DNA of 64,000 bases from Chelonoidis abingdonii (GCF_003597395.2 NC_133769.1:174755019-174819018); one strand, 5' to 3'; positions 33,694 to 45,525 are shown, counted from the first letter of the stretch. Notes: generated by a model not told the origin, from the sequence alone. Made by a program: numbers and translations.

Positions 33694-33870
33694 GGATGCA
33701 ATCTTGCAAGGTTCTGAGCACTGTAGCCCTGATCCATTAAAACACTTAAGCAAGTGTTTAGCTTTAAGTCTTAGGCATATCTGTAAGCACATGTATAGTC
33801 AATGGGACTACTTGTTCTTTAAGTTAAGCACAGTAATCTCCTGGATCAATGCCAGAGCGGTCAGCACCTT
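33694..33870. mobile_element. Old inverted-repeat DNA transposon relic
   Basis: TGCAATCTTGCAAGGTTCTGA and CTGATCC on the left are loosely mirrored by GGATCAATGCC and GGTCAGCACCTT on the right, around AGTCAATGGGACTAC. Confidence 0.4.
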
Positions 33871-33874
33871 AAAA

Positions 33875-34355
33875 ATATTTTGACTTTTCAGATATATGTG
33901 TTTTGGTTTAGATTTGACTGGAATGCAAATATAGGCTTGATCGCCTAGGGAAAAAAGTGTACTTAGCTTTGATCGGTTGTTGTTTGTTTTGCTTTAAATA
34001 GTAGAGTGCGTGTGTTGTTTGTTTTCATTGTGCGTGCAAATGGCTAATTTTAAAATATAATACAATACAGTCTCCAATTTAAAGTAATTAGCCATTAGCA
34101 TTAGTTAACCAGTAATTTCCCCTAGAAGTTTCATTTGTTTATTGCTATTCATATTAGTGTATATATTTATTTATTTATTGGCGTAGGTTTTTTTCCTATT
34201 GATTTTTCTGTGAATAAATGTTGCACCAGTGAGCTGCCATAGATGAAGTTTAAAACCGATCCTTCTGTATATTCTCCATTATTCTCCTTTTGAGGATAAT
34301 ATAGATAAAACTCATGTTTAAGTGTGTATTGTTAAAAAAATAAACATGTAGTGTG
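33875..34355. other. No gene seen
   Basis: A+T-rich spacer with a TTTA tract at 34160-34180. Confidence 0.4.
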
Positions 34356-34559
34356 CCCACAAGATGCATAGCACAGCCCCCCCAGTTTTCTGTCCAGTCC
34401 ACCTCAGCCCCCACAGAGGGAAGATGCTGGAGCCATGCCTGCCTGCTGCCATAATAGCAGAAGTTTGATAAAAATTCAACAAACAACGTGGGAGTGGGTG
34501 GGAGTGGGTATAGTGGGGCAGGGCATGACTAGGTTTAAGAAAATAGTCCTCTTGTGCAG

Positions 34560-34690
34560 CAAACAACATGAATGCCCCGGCAAGCAGCTGCTGCTCTCCA
34601 GTTGCCCAGCTCTGAAGCAGCACCATTGCCAGCAGCAGCGCAGAAGCAATGGTGGCAATATCATACCTGCTACAGGGCTCTCTCTCCTAC
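34560..34690. repeat. GC-rich interspersed repeat fragment
   Basis: AGCAGCTGCTGCTCTCCAGT, CAGCTCTGAAGCAGCAC and CAGCAGCAGCGCAGAAG are words of a dispersed turtle repeat that I recognise without a name. The 127-, 123- and 102-codon frames across 34318-34859 derive from it and its flanks. Confidence 0.5.
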
Positions 34691-35087
34691 CATTTTTTCC
34701 CATCATTTTCTGCCCCATTTTTCCACCCTCTGAGCTTTGTGCCCTGGACGGCTGCTGTGCTTGTCCCACACTGGTTATGTTCCTGCTTTTGAAAATCCCA
34801 CCCTGAATGTTTAGTGATTTTTCCCCCCCTCCCCCTCTTAATGTTTGTACCATTTTCATGTATCTGTATTTCTTTAGTCACACAATGAACTTAACGATTA
34901 CACACACACAAACTATGTTAGAAGAACATTATGGTTGGAAAATGAAGCACTCGTGATGGAAATGCCAGGATTAAAGTTGCCTATGCAAAGCATGGGGAAT
35001 GCTACAACTCCTCAAAGCAGTTGCCAAAATTTTTTAACAAGGGCACAACAATGTACTTTTGCTAGCCTACTTCTCTTACATCACTGA

Positions 35088-35201
35088 ATAGTTTTGGCTG
35101 AAATTTACCAAAACATTTCTGCCTGAGTCAAAAACCCAGCCTGGAAAATTTCAGTCCAGATGGCTAAAGTTAACAAAATTATAAGCAATAGAAAACAGGG
35201 T
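35088..35201 (-). repeat. Interspersed repeat, family C copy 2, antisense
   Basis: Its reverse complement begins CCCTGTTTTCTATTGCTTAT and continues with GACTGAAATTTTCCAGGC, matching the copy at 17455-17590. Confidence 0.6.
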
Positions 35202-35204
35202 TAG

Positions 35205-35690
35205 ACAATAGTAGCCATCAAATTTAGTCTATATAATTGGAAACAAATCAGCTTACTTTGATATCTTGTTTATTAACATCAAAGCTAAGAGCTCTCAGAT
35301 GTATTACAAGAAATATAACAAACCATAGGACACTGATACAACCAGTGCCTTTAAGAACTGGACAGCTGCCATGCACAGTAGTAAAACTGTCCACACATTT
35401 TGTGGTATATCCTATTTGATGAATGGGACATACCAAGACAAAAGTAAAAGGGGCACTTTTCAGTGGCAGCCGCTATGTATTTTGACATGGTGGTTGACTT
35501 GGCATGATAAAGCAAATGTGCCCTTTTAATGCAAAATTTTAACTTCTAACCTACATTCATGCATGAAAAATCAATATTCTCATCAGTGTGCTGTGCTAGC
35601 CTCTCACATCAGATATTTCTGAGACTTGTCAGTACTGGATTTAAGTTTTGGGTGCCTCCAAGAGAATATGAATGGGGGGATATGGGTTCT
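35205..35690. other. No gene seen
   Basis: Overlapping 60- and 62-codon frames at 35237-35436 have no motif. Confidence 0.4.
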
Positions 35691-35694
35691 GTAC

Positions 35695-35845
35695 AGTCTT
35701 GATTTGAGGACTTCAGTAACTCAGCCGGAGGCTAGGAGTCTGTGACTTGAGTGGGTGGGTGAGGTTCTGTGGCCTGCAACGTGCAGGAGGTCAGACTAGA
35801 TGAGTACGATGGTCCTTTCTGATGTTAAGGTCTAGGGTCTGTTAC
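35695..35845 (+). mobile_element. CR1 LINE 3' tail
   Basis: GAGGACTTCAGTAACTCAGC, GTGGGTGGGTGAGGTTCTG, GGAGGTCAGACTAGATGAG and GGTCCTTTCTGATGTTAAGG match the copies at 4.4 and 12.5 kb. Confidence 0.85.
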
Positions 35846-36304
35846 CCTTATGCCCTACCATTGCCACACACCATCTTCAGTCAGCTAAGAAATGTCATTG
35901 CTTTCTCCCTGAGGAAGGATCTGGCTAAAGTGTTCCACACATTTATTACTTGAATTACTGTAAGTTACTGTACTTGGGGCAGAATGTGAAAGCAGTGTGA
36001 AGTCTCCATCTTGTGCAGAATAGCTGTTGCTGCCATGTCATGGGCTGACATGAGCTTATCAGCCTGTTCTGCATCCTCTCCACTGGCTCTCAGACCACTT
36101 CCCGTATCAGTTAAAGGGCTGGTCTTCAGTGGAATTGATGAATAAGGACCCACTTCTGTGAGTGCATCTCCATCCAGCTATGTTTCTTTGGGACAAAATG
36201 CTTCCCCCAAAATGCAGGACAAAACTATATCCAAAGCTGGAGATAACACATTGCTGGTCAAAAGGATCAATCTATGGAATGAGTTCTTTGAGGCACTGTG
36301 CCTA

Positions 36305-36396
36305 CCTTGTAGAATGCCCTAAAGCTCGATAAGCTCCAAGTCACTCCGTGTTGAAAAAATATTCCCAGTGTAACTGAATAGATAGGAGAAATAAAC
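36305..36396 (+). repeat. Local 92-bp direct repeat, copy 1
   Basis: Starts CCTTGTAGAATGCCC and ends GGAGAAATAAAC. It matches 38274-38365 over the same length with about eight substitutions and no gap. Confidence 0.9.
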
Positions 36397-36399
36397 AAA

Positions 36400-37190
36400 T
36401 ATATATTTGCCCCAATAAATATATAAAAGACCCAAATATATATTAACCAAAGTAGAGCCTCCTGGAACCGGGAAACAGAGATCAGAAGACTTCATTAAGA
36501 TCATTAGGGATCTGGTCTTGCACATCTCATTTACCTGCAAAGCCTTTAGATACTATGGAGCTGGATGCTATATAACCCCTAAAATAGACAGAAAAATGTG
36601 TTGTTTTTTTTTTTTTACCACTCATCGCCTCCCCACCTCCGAAACTCAGGCCATCTTAATAAAATAATAGTAAGAATGTAATTTCCATATCCTGTAAACC
36701 TGTGCAGAGCTGCGGAGTATTAATTAGGTCAGTGCCAAACAGAAAATAGGTCTGAGGGCTAAAAGATTTACAATCTAAAGGCATAAGAAAACTAAATAAA
36801 TATAGCTAAGAGCTGAAATTAGGAGACATAAATCATAAAGAATTGAGGGAACTAATTGGAGTGATTATTTCTAATTATTACATCAGAAGAATATAAGGCA
36901 AGAACTGTGTTCAATGTTCTGCATGTGCCCTGACCTGCGTTAATCCAGGATAATCCAGAATTATTTTTAAGTGAATGTAATGGTTGCCAAAGGTCTCAGA
37001 TTAACAGCACTGGAGTGTGAAGCCCAAGATTTAGGGATACAACTATTGTAAAGTAGATCTAAATTTGTGTGTCTTTGGTATCTGTAATTTTGTGAATTCC
37101 TGAGGCATTGTGGGTTACTTACAGAAGTGTCATGTTACTGTATCAATCAGTGATCCCTGCCTGGGCAATTCAGTCTAAAGTTTTATACAT
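36400..37190. other. No gene seen
   Basis: ATATATATTTG-type words near 36410-36450 and a T-run at 36603-36615. GACACGGCTGCTACTCTG-like text appears at 37208-37232 (AACACGGCTGCTACTCTGAAA), a hallmark of a dispersed turtle repeat also hinted at 38755. Confidence 0.4.
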
Positions 37191-37446
37191 GTGAAAAAGT
37201 AAATGAAAACAACACGGCTGCTACTCTGAAACCAAATGTAAAAATGCCACCAGGCTGGATTAAGGTAAAAGGGAAGGAAAAAAATGGGATAAAAACGAGT
37301 ACAAAGAGAAGGAACTAGAAGTAATAATGAAAAGAAAAAATATCTTTACCAGTAAATTGCTAAAACTGGTCATAGTAAATACGTGAACAATGTGTCAAAA
37401 CACATTCTGAAAAATGATGACATGCCAGTCTTGCAAAGACTGCAGC

Positions 37447-38137
37447 TGTCATAAACAGATGGTTAAGGGTTAATGCCTCTTTTACCTGTAAAGGGTTAAA
37501 AAGTTCACCTAGCCTAGCTGACACCTGACCAGAGGAACCAATGGGGGAACAAGATGTTTCAAAAGGAAGGAGGGAAGTTTTTCCTTTGTTTAGTGTTTCA
37601 GTTTCAGCTGGAGTGAAAAAGATCAAGGAACCAGCCTCTTATCAGAGTAGTAAGTTTTAGAAAGGAATAAATAGGTTTATGTTTATTTCTTTGTAACCTG
37701 TCTTATGCAATTAGAGGTAGAATCAAATTGGGTATTTGGGTATTTTTTTTGTGTAACTAAATTTGTGCCCAGGGGAACATCCTCTGTGTTTGAAATCTAT
37801 TGTCTGTGAGAGTAGCTGGTATGCTAATCTCTCCCAGAGGGTTTTCTTTTACCTTTCTTTTCTTTAATTAAAAGCCTTTTTCTTAATACCTGATTGATTT
37901 TTCCTTGTTTTTAGATCCATGGGGTTTGGATCTGGACTCACCAGGGAACTGGTGAAGGAGTCTCTCAAGGCTACCCAGGGAGGGGAAGGTTTTGGGGGCA
38001 AAGGGAGTGATCCAGACACTGAAAATTCTGGATGGTGGCAGTGATACCAGATCTAAGCTAGTAATTAAGCTTAGAAGTGTCCATGCAGGTCCCCATATCT
38101 GTACCCTAAAGTTTAGAGTGGGGAAGGAACCTTGACA
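37447..38137 (+). mobile_element. ERV-type solo LTR (691 bp) with unusual 18-bp flanking repeats
   Basis: Begins TGTCATAAACAGATGGTTAA and ends GAACCTTGACA, with TGTCA/TGACA termini. Its start matches the minus-strand LTR at 52253-53309. No 4-6 bp target duplication abuts the ends. Instead TCTTGCAAAGACTGCAGC flanks it on the left (37429-37446) and, two bases after the LTR end, on the right (38140-38157). No internal coding part. Confidence 0.8.
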
Positions 38138-38273
38138 TGTCTTGCAAAGACTGCAGCACTGCAGAAAAACTAAGTAACAGGGGAGGGGAAAAAAACCCTC
38201 AAAACACAATCTCGGCTTTAATCATCCTGTCCTCCATGTAGAAGTTGCACAGAACAGTCTTCTTAGAAAGAAG

Positions 38274-38365
38274 CCTTGTAGCATGCCCTAAAGCTCGTTA
38301 AGCTCCAAGTCACTCTGCTTTGAAAAAATATTCCCAGTGCAACTGAACAGATAGGAGAAATGAAC
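38274..38365 (+). repeat. Local 92-bp direct repeat, copy 2
   Basis: Starts CCTTGTAGCATGCCC and ends GGAGAAATGAAC. It is about 91% identical to copy 1, which lies 1.97 kb upstream. Confidence 0.9.
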
Positions 38366-38369
38366 TGGC

Positions 38370-39960
38370 CCCATTGAATTCAGTGACAGTTTTCCCTTTG
38401 ACTTCTATGCTGCCAGGCTCTAACCCTTGGTATTTCAGAGGACCTTACAACTTTTTAAGTGGGCTAAGATTTACACAAACAAACCAAATGTCAGCACGGT
38501 CTGTACTCCCTTCAAAGTCACCATGACCAGGGGTTTGTGACAAAAGGCCACCTAGATTAAATGTTGACAATAAAAGGTATTTCCGTGTGTATATATATAT
38601 ATATATATATAAAAACCCAAATCTGGCTTTTAAGTAACTGTATTAACCTCACTATTCAATGTATTTCCTATAATAAATATAGAGAAGTAGAAGGAAATAC
38701 CTCAAATATCCAGACAATGTCATCTATTTGTCATAGGCAGACAGGCTTTTAAGGGCCACTTTGTTAGTCTGTAAGGTGCCACAAGTACTCCTGTTCTTTT
38801 TTCTGTATATATGGTACTACATCATTTATCTGACAATAAATCTATGGAACTCCATTTCATTAGCTCTTTGATCCATCTAATTTTACATTTGTGCTGAAGT
38901 ACCCCAAATAAATAAGGATAGTTGGAGAGCTACAGGAGCTGCAAGATAAAGTAGATGCTTACCTGTTTGCTTTACCATCTGCTTTGTTTTGGGCCCAATA
39001 CAGTACCAGTGTATTCAGTCCAAAACACCAGTGTGTGTTTCTTTTATTATCTTGGCTGGCTGGGTCATATGTACTCTCATTCTTACAATTTCATGACATC
39101 TCTTCATATTTATGAAGTCAGCAATTAAAAGTCTATGGGAAATCTTAAGACTTGTCTTGTGCCTCAGTTGCTCCTCACAAAGGTACAGAAGGCTGTGAAA
39201 CTTTATTTTATTGAACAGACCATTATAATTTTTAATGGAAAGTAACTTTTTGCACATTGTCAGGGAGCTGTTGAGGTCTGAAAGAGCTGTCTGCTGCTGT
39301 CTGCAATTATTACAAAATACGTGACATTTGTAGCAGTAACGGGGGAGAAAAAAGCCCTCTTTCCTTGCAAATAATGTTTCATATTGAAATTAAGCATTAC
39401 CAGTGGCTAGATTTACAGTGATAATTTAAATTGGCTTTACTCCATCAATCACAAGGAAAAACACCTGGCAAGCTGTTTGGGTCCTGCCAACTCTTGTTAA
39501 CCTTTCGGCCTTCACATTAACTATCAGCAGGCACCAAGTCAGAGCCACTAATAAATGGGTATTAAAATCTCCACCAGTTAATAAAGTTCTATTGCTTTTC
39601 AGTGTTAAATAAAAGGAAATGTTCTGTTTAATTACAATCAAAGAGATTCTTCAATGTTGTGTTGCCTTGGAATGGGAGTATTGCAAAATAATCACAATGA
39701 AGTATTTTTTTAGTTGCAGATAGTCTCTCCAAAAATATATACACAGCCAGACTTTAAGCTGCAAAGACCAATGGGAGCACAACATTTTGGTGCTGTGGGC
39801 ACTCTTTTGTCTCCTCACTTCTTTGTGAACCACATTCGTATGTCTAGCCAGAATTAACAGTGCCCTAAAATGCAACACAGTACGTCTTTCTCATTGGCCA
39901 TTTTACCATGTGTGTGACCCATCAAGACTGCTTCGGGCCATGGAGACAAGAGAGCTATAA
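38370..39960. other. No gene seen
   Basis: Has a (TA)n run (38590-38611). Near 38755-38808 GGCCACTTTGTTAGTCTGTAA and GGTGCCACAAGTACTCCTG are hallmarks of a dispersed turtle repeat. Minus-strand frames of 71-80 codons between 39015 and 39878 have no motif. Confidence 0.45.
38590..38611. repeat. (TA)n microsatellite
   Basis: Eleven TA units after GTGTG. Confidence 0.9.
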
Positions 39961-39966
39961 AAGCTC

Positions 39967-40262
39967 AGGCCACGTCTATACGACGCGCCATATCGGCGCG
40001 TTACAATCGATTGCTCGGGGATCGATATATTGCGTCTCATCTAGACGCGATATATTGATCCCTGAGCGCGCTTACATCGATTCCGGAACTCCACCAAAAC
40101 CAACGGAGTTCCGGAATCGACATGGCGAGCCGCGCACATCGATCCCGCGCGGTGAAGACGGGTGAGTAGATCGATTTTAGATAATCGATTTCAGCTACGC
40201 TATTCTCGTAGCTGAAACTGCGTATCTAAAATCGATTTTCGTGCGTCGTGTAGACCTGGCCT
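39967..40262. mobile_element. CpG-rich fold-back MITE (296 bp)
   Basis: Outer ends AGGCCACGTCTATACGACG and CGTCGTGTAGACCTGGCCT are inverted. An inner stem pairs ATTCCGGAACTCC (40080) with GGAGTTCCGGAAT (40105). A right-hand hairpin pairs ATCGATTTTAGATA plus TTTCAGCTACG with CGTAGCTGAAA plus TATCTAAAATCGAT. ATCGAT occurs seven times. No target duplication could be fixed. The 85-codon plus-strand frame at 39908-40165 is not a gene. Confidence 0.85.
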
Positions 40263-40264
40263 CA

Positions 40265-40880
40265 GGCTCAGCTTCTTGGGCCACAGCATTCTCCAGGGTA
40301 GGATTTCCAACTGTTAAACTCCTCGTCCGAGGAGATTCGACTGAGCCTGTGCTAGAGACCCACTTCTGACAATAACAGTGCAATTGTCAGTGTTTGGGAA
40401 AGATGTTGAAAGTAAATTGAAGAAAGAACAGGAAGAGGATGAAAAAGAAGAAGGAGGTAAAGAAGAGAGCAAAATGGGCAAGATGCTGAGGGATAAGATT
40501 ACTGGCTAGATTCTGCATGGCCCCAGTGGTGGAGTAAGCAACTTGAGTAAGGGCTGGACAGAATGCCAGTCCCCAGCTCTTACTGGAATGCTCCCTCATT
40601 ACTTCCCCCAGGGACACCTGGCACTCCAGAGGGGTTATGGAGGAGGGATGGAGGTTAGATTCAGGCATGGCTCTGCTGTTCTCCTCATGTGCTGGCCAGT
40701 GGAGGGGAGCAGTGAATATAATTCCCTTTTGTGCTCCAGCGAGCTCCAGGAACTATTTTGCCTCATTGAAGCAAAAAGCTGGAAGTGGTTCAGCTCTGCG
40801 CTGCACTCAGTGTAAGGCTGTACCTCAGTGCCAACACTTAGCTCAAAAAGAGGGTGCTGAGTGCTCTATAAATTAATATT
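40265..40880. other. No gene seen
   Basis: Includes a purine-rich tract (40420-40480). The 90- and 79-codon frames at 40543-40876 have no motif. Confidence 0.4.
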
Positions 40881-40884
40881 AGGG

Positions 40885-40980
40885 AGACAAAATGGGTGAG
40901 ATAATATGTTTTATTGGACTTACGTCTGTTGGTGAGAGACATGCTTTCAAGCTACACAGAGCTCTTCAGATATGTAAGGC
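40885..40980 (+). repeat. Dispersed repeat fragment
   Basis: GATAATATGTTTTATTGGAC, TCTGTTGGTGAGAGACA and TCAAGCTACACAGAGCTCTTC match a repeat very common in turtle and bird DNA (usual form 'AGGTAATATCTTTTATTGGACC'). Class unknown to me. Confidence 0.6.
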
Positions 40981-42000
40981 ACATGCATACCATTTTAATG
41001 CTCCTACTGTTCAGTGTTAAAACTGTGGTACAATTTACACAAGTTACTGGAAAATGTTTCCTTTTAAACCATTATGGTTCATCTGTATCGTTAATGTTGG
41101 CATCTCTTTGGGCAGCACCTGTGTACTTGTAATTTCCTCCCTTGCCACAAACTCTGCATTACACTTTGCTGAACATTTTTTATTACCCAGTAGTGGAGTA
41201 GTAATGACACAAGTGGCAAAGGTACCAAGCACTGTGGTTTATATTGTATTTGTATAGAGCTAGCTGTAAAAATGTATGTCTGGATGTGGGTGTCTTATAT
41301 TAGACACTCTTGTATAACTAATGAAGTATTGTATGTGCTAAAAGTATTCCCTTTTTCACATTGCAGTACACCTTGTGTATATGGCCCTTCAGGATATTCC
41401 CAGCCTATTTTCAGAAGTAGAAAGGGTTGGGAACATGCCAGTCTTATTCTCATAAATAGAGTTGTAGCAATGGGGGTGGGAGCTTTGAAAAAGGCTGTAA
41501 AAGAACAAGGGGTACCTGGGCCAAACACCATCTATATAGTTCAGGTATTTGTTTTCCGTACTTGGTTGGATTTTTAAGGAAAATACACAAACTGGAGGTT
41601 TTTCAGTTTTATCACACTTCTCTCCCTGCTGTCCTATAGGAAACCAAAGACTGTGACTCCTAAGCCAGACTTCCAAGGCTGCTATGAACCTTTGGGCCAC
41701 TTTGTTTTCCTCCCATTGTGTAAAACTTTAGGAAAGGCAGCAGATCCCAGGAAACACCATGCTGCTCATGTTGCAGCTCCTGACAAAGGTTCCCTGCAGG
41801 GAGATGGATTTGCAGAAGTCTCCAAATCCTCAGTTTCAAAACCTGCGGTCCTGGTCAGCCTCCACCTATCCCCTGACAGCCTAGCTCCCTTAGAAGCCAT
41901 GCTGCTACTAGTTCCCTTCCAGCTATTTATGCAATAGACCTCCTCTTGAGGCTGGGGATGCAGATGTTAATGGTGCTAGGAGTAACATAAAACCCAGTTG
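40980..42000. other. No recognisable gene
   Basis: A 94-codon frame at 41653-41937 (+) follows acceptor-like text (CTCCCTGCTGTCCTATAG at 41622-41639). No family is recognised, no donor follows, and the frame ends in an ordinary stop. Possibly chance. Overlapping frames at 41044-41700 are also plain. Confidence 0.4.
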
Positions 42001-42004
42001 ATCT

Positions 42005-42235
42005 TTTTTCTTCTATAGCACCTTCCTATCAAAGATCTCAAAGTGCTTTTAAACATTCATGAATTGAGTTTCACAACACCTCTGTGAGTTAAGCATATCA
42101 TATTCTGCCTGTTTTACAAATAGTGAAACTGTGGCTCAGAGTTCATACTTCATCCTAGGTCACATGGGAAGTCGATAGAGCTGGGAATAAAATCAAGATC
42201 TACTGACCGAGTCCTATACTGTGGCCATAGGAGCA
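42005..42235 (+). repeat. Old CORE/MIR-like SINE
   Basis: GCACCTTCCTATCAAAGATC, TCACAACACCTCTGTGAGTTA, TGTTTTACAAATAGTGAAAC, TGTGGCTCAGAG, AGGTCACATGGGAAGTC and GAGCTGGGAATAAAATCAAG follow the order of a MIR-type SINE. Confidence 0.7.
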
Positions 42236-42239
42236 GCCT

Positions 42240-43655
42240 CATCTCCTTTATGTGTCTCACAATAAGGAAAAAGGCATTTGGGTGTTGTTCTTATTTTGAC
42301 TGGATTGATTATTTCTACCTGTGTTTGGTTATATTGGGAAGGGCAAAACTGTCCTTTTTCTAATTAATCTCTCTAGATACCAAAATTTCTGCTTAACTTG
42401 TATTCTAGGATAGGTTTGGAGTAAGAAGGGGAGGGGGAAAAGAAACCTTGCATTAAAGTCTAGTCTTTAGTGTGAGTTTTAGATTTGAGTTGCTTTGCAT
42501 TTCAGTGCATCGGGTAAAGGCCTGTAGGAAGAATTGAAAATGTCATCCATGCTTTTTCAAGCATCTCTCAATCACAGTATATTTGCCAAGATGTTCTGAA
42601 TACTTTATGGGTGTTTTGACAAAGAGAAATCACTGGATATTAAAGCATCAATAGAAAATCTTGTTCATGCTGGAGTTTTGCTTTGGATTTAGAACATGGA
42701 GATGAACTGGAAACAAAAATACAATTTAGTTGCACCCAAGAGTGGCAAAAGTAATATCCTAGTGGTGGTTGACATCTTCTAGACTATCTTTCTGGAGGAA
42801 GTGGGGGGAGGAAGGGAAGGAACTGTAAAGTCAAGGAAAACTTGGAGCATATCAACTCTACTTTGGGAACTCACCATCACTCTGTTTTCCCTTGTAAGCA
42901 TTGATTGTTATCTGCAGCATTCTGCAATGCAACTGGGGTGGAGTGTAGAGAGTAAATATCTCCTAAAACAGTAAATCTTTAAGAGATTTGGAGAAAAATT
43001 AGTATTATACATCTTGTGTTACTCAAGTAAATGTTTGTTTTGCTCCCCATTAATCTGTTTTGCAGAATAATACCTGGGAATGCTCATACAGCTACCATTG
43101 CACCATAAAAGGAAGAGAATTTTTGAGCTTTTTTTCTTTCAAACAATTTTCTCTACCTCTGAACATAGGATATGTATTTGTGTTGCCGGAATATGACTGA
43201 TCGTGGGGTGTTTTTTGACATAGGAATAAAAGCTGCCATAAACAAATTTAGTTTTCTTTTGTTTTAAATAGTTTGCATTATAGGCTGGAGCAGTTTACAA
43301 TGGAACAGAACCTAAAGCAAGCTCATTTGCATTATGTACAACCACCCTTCTTAAAATTACCACGTTCTGAGTGATTAACTAGTTGAACATTGTGAGCTGC
43401 TGAACACTGACAAGTGTTCTAAATTAACTGAAATTAGTTCTGTCAAATTTTCCGAAGTAGCCATGTGCCTATTACTTAATGCAACTCTTATCAGTGTAGT
43501 CAATATCTGGTGAACAAAAATATGAAACTATCAAACAACTGTGTGTGGGGAGGAGATTATGGGGAAGAACTACCCTTCCAGCTACACTTAGGTAGTGAAT
43601 AGGCCTTGGGTTGGGCCACTGTAGTGTGGAGAATTTCACTCCATGTATAAAAGAA
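42240..43655. other. No gene seen
   Basis: 1.4 kb of A+T-rich sequence with no frame above the reporting threshold. Confidence 0.45.
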
Positions 43656-43659
43656 ACTC

Positions 43660-43770
43660 ATAGACTTTAAGGTCAGAAGGGACCATTATGATCATCTAGT
43701 CTGACCTGTAGAAGTTGAAATGCCCAACACCTTTGCTTCACAAAACTAGCCCATCAGCTTTTAAAATTCT
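43660..43770 (-). mobile_element. CR1/SINE-type 3' tail, antisense
   Basis: TCATAGACTTTAAGGTCAGA, AGGGACCATTATGATCATCT and AGTCTGACCT are the reverse complement of the turtle CR1 tail seen at 4.8 and 12.7 kb. Confidence 0.85.
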
Positions 43771-43854
43771 AGCATGATTAGTTTGAATCTTTTTGCAGTT
43801 GTACTACAAACACTTCTAGTTTTAAAGACACAGTTGGAAATTAATGCATATGGG

Positions 43855-45515
43855 ACCATGGACATCTTCCAAGCTTGCTAGAATGCCAATCATCATTCAC
43901 TGCCCCAGGTTATTTTCTTCACTTGTGTTCTAGATGGATGTAGATGCAACATGCACGCCCCATCCAGCACAGCCATTCCATACTTAAGGGGAGACACCAG
44001 ATATCCCCTGACAGTGGGACCTGTATATTGAATTTATACAATTAACCTTGAGGTTACCAAATGCAGATTTTTTCTCTGGAGAATATTTTTTCCCATGGTC
44101 ACTTCTGTTTATTCTTTCAAACAATATGTCATCAACTAAATTATGCTTTTAAGTAAAATGACCACAGATAACAGCTTTAGTGAGACACACACACACACAC
44201 ACCAGGAAGCAGAGACTGTTTCTGTGTCAGTCTGATCTGAATGACCCGCTAAATTGAGCTATAAAATGGGGTGTTAAATGATAGTAATACATAATCGTTT
44301 TCAATGCAATATTCCCATGCTGTTTCAAATGATATTTAACAGCAAACTTTACCAAAGGAGAGCAACTGTTTTTAGTAGGATATCCAACTGTGTGGGAGAC
44401 AATAGGTCCACCTATCTCCCACCCCTACAGACTTTGCAGGATATAATGTAATCACATACAATGTTCTATATGCTGACACAACTTTGCCTCAGCTCAGCAA
44501 TTTTTCTGAAATATCTCCCCTGATGAAAGGAGGTGCAAACGGTTATGGCATGGGGGAGGGGGAGCCTCCAGTGGTGAGCAGGAGGTATTTCTGTGCTGGG
44601 CTCTACCAGGGGAGAGTGGCTTTGTCTTTTGCGAAGAACATGTGTTGGAGGAGACTGACCAAAGGAAGCACTGAATTAATGTGTCCTTTGGATGTGCTAG
44701 CCTGGCAGTCCCATCCATTTTTATGTAGGCAATGCTGGCTACCTACGGAGCCTCTGTTGGAGAAGATGTTGTAGGGGCCTTGAGCTTCTATGATCCTTTT
44801 ACCACCTAGTAGACTTTATGTCGTTGGGGGTCCTATGCCATGAATTATGCTGACTTTTGTTGGCATAGATCTTGTCGTGAATCAGGTCTGTAAACTTTTA
44901 GATACTGATCTAGACTGAACTTTTTGAGCATGCACTTCACAATATATTATGTAAATCTGGGCTGTTGTACAAGAAATCAATTGATTTGTAATTGGGACTT
45001 TAGAAATGCTGAAGCATAATCTTCACCAAGGATGCCTAGAAGACAAACACAATCCTAATATATTTGTATATTTTTTTGTTTCTAGCACTGGCAAAGGAAC
45101 AGACACTGAGTTAGGAAACCTACCAAGTATATGCATCTTGAATGTACAGGCACACTGGCACATTAATATGCATGAAAGACACATGGTTTTTCTTGCATAG
45201 GGAAATGCCTCCTTTGCAAACAGTGATAAGCCTTGTGGATTTTTTTCCCTCCAATGTTGCCTGTAATTGCTAGGGGAAAAATTAGACTTAAATGTAAAGC
45301 TCCTAGAGCAAAGTTCAGCATCCACAGAGTGGGTGTTCAGCAATGTTTTGCCTATAGCTTGCAGGGTGAGAATGCAAATAGCAATGTGTACTTTAGGACT
45401 GTAGGAGTCCGTAATATAGAGTAAATAGTCAAATCACCTAGGAAGACTCATTTTGTATTCTGGAGTCTATCTGTATTAGAGAGATTTTGGGAAAAAATCC
45501 ATTAATTTGTAATAC
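43855..45515. other. No gene seen
   Basis: Carries an (AC)n run. The 96-codon frame at 44484-44774 (+) and the 106-codon frame at 45023-45343 (-) have no motif or splice context. Confidence 0.4.
44185..44203. repeat. (AC)n microsatellite
   Basis: Nine to ten AC units. Confidence 0.9.
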
Positions 45516-45525
45516 TGGTTCAGCT

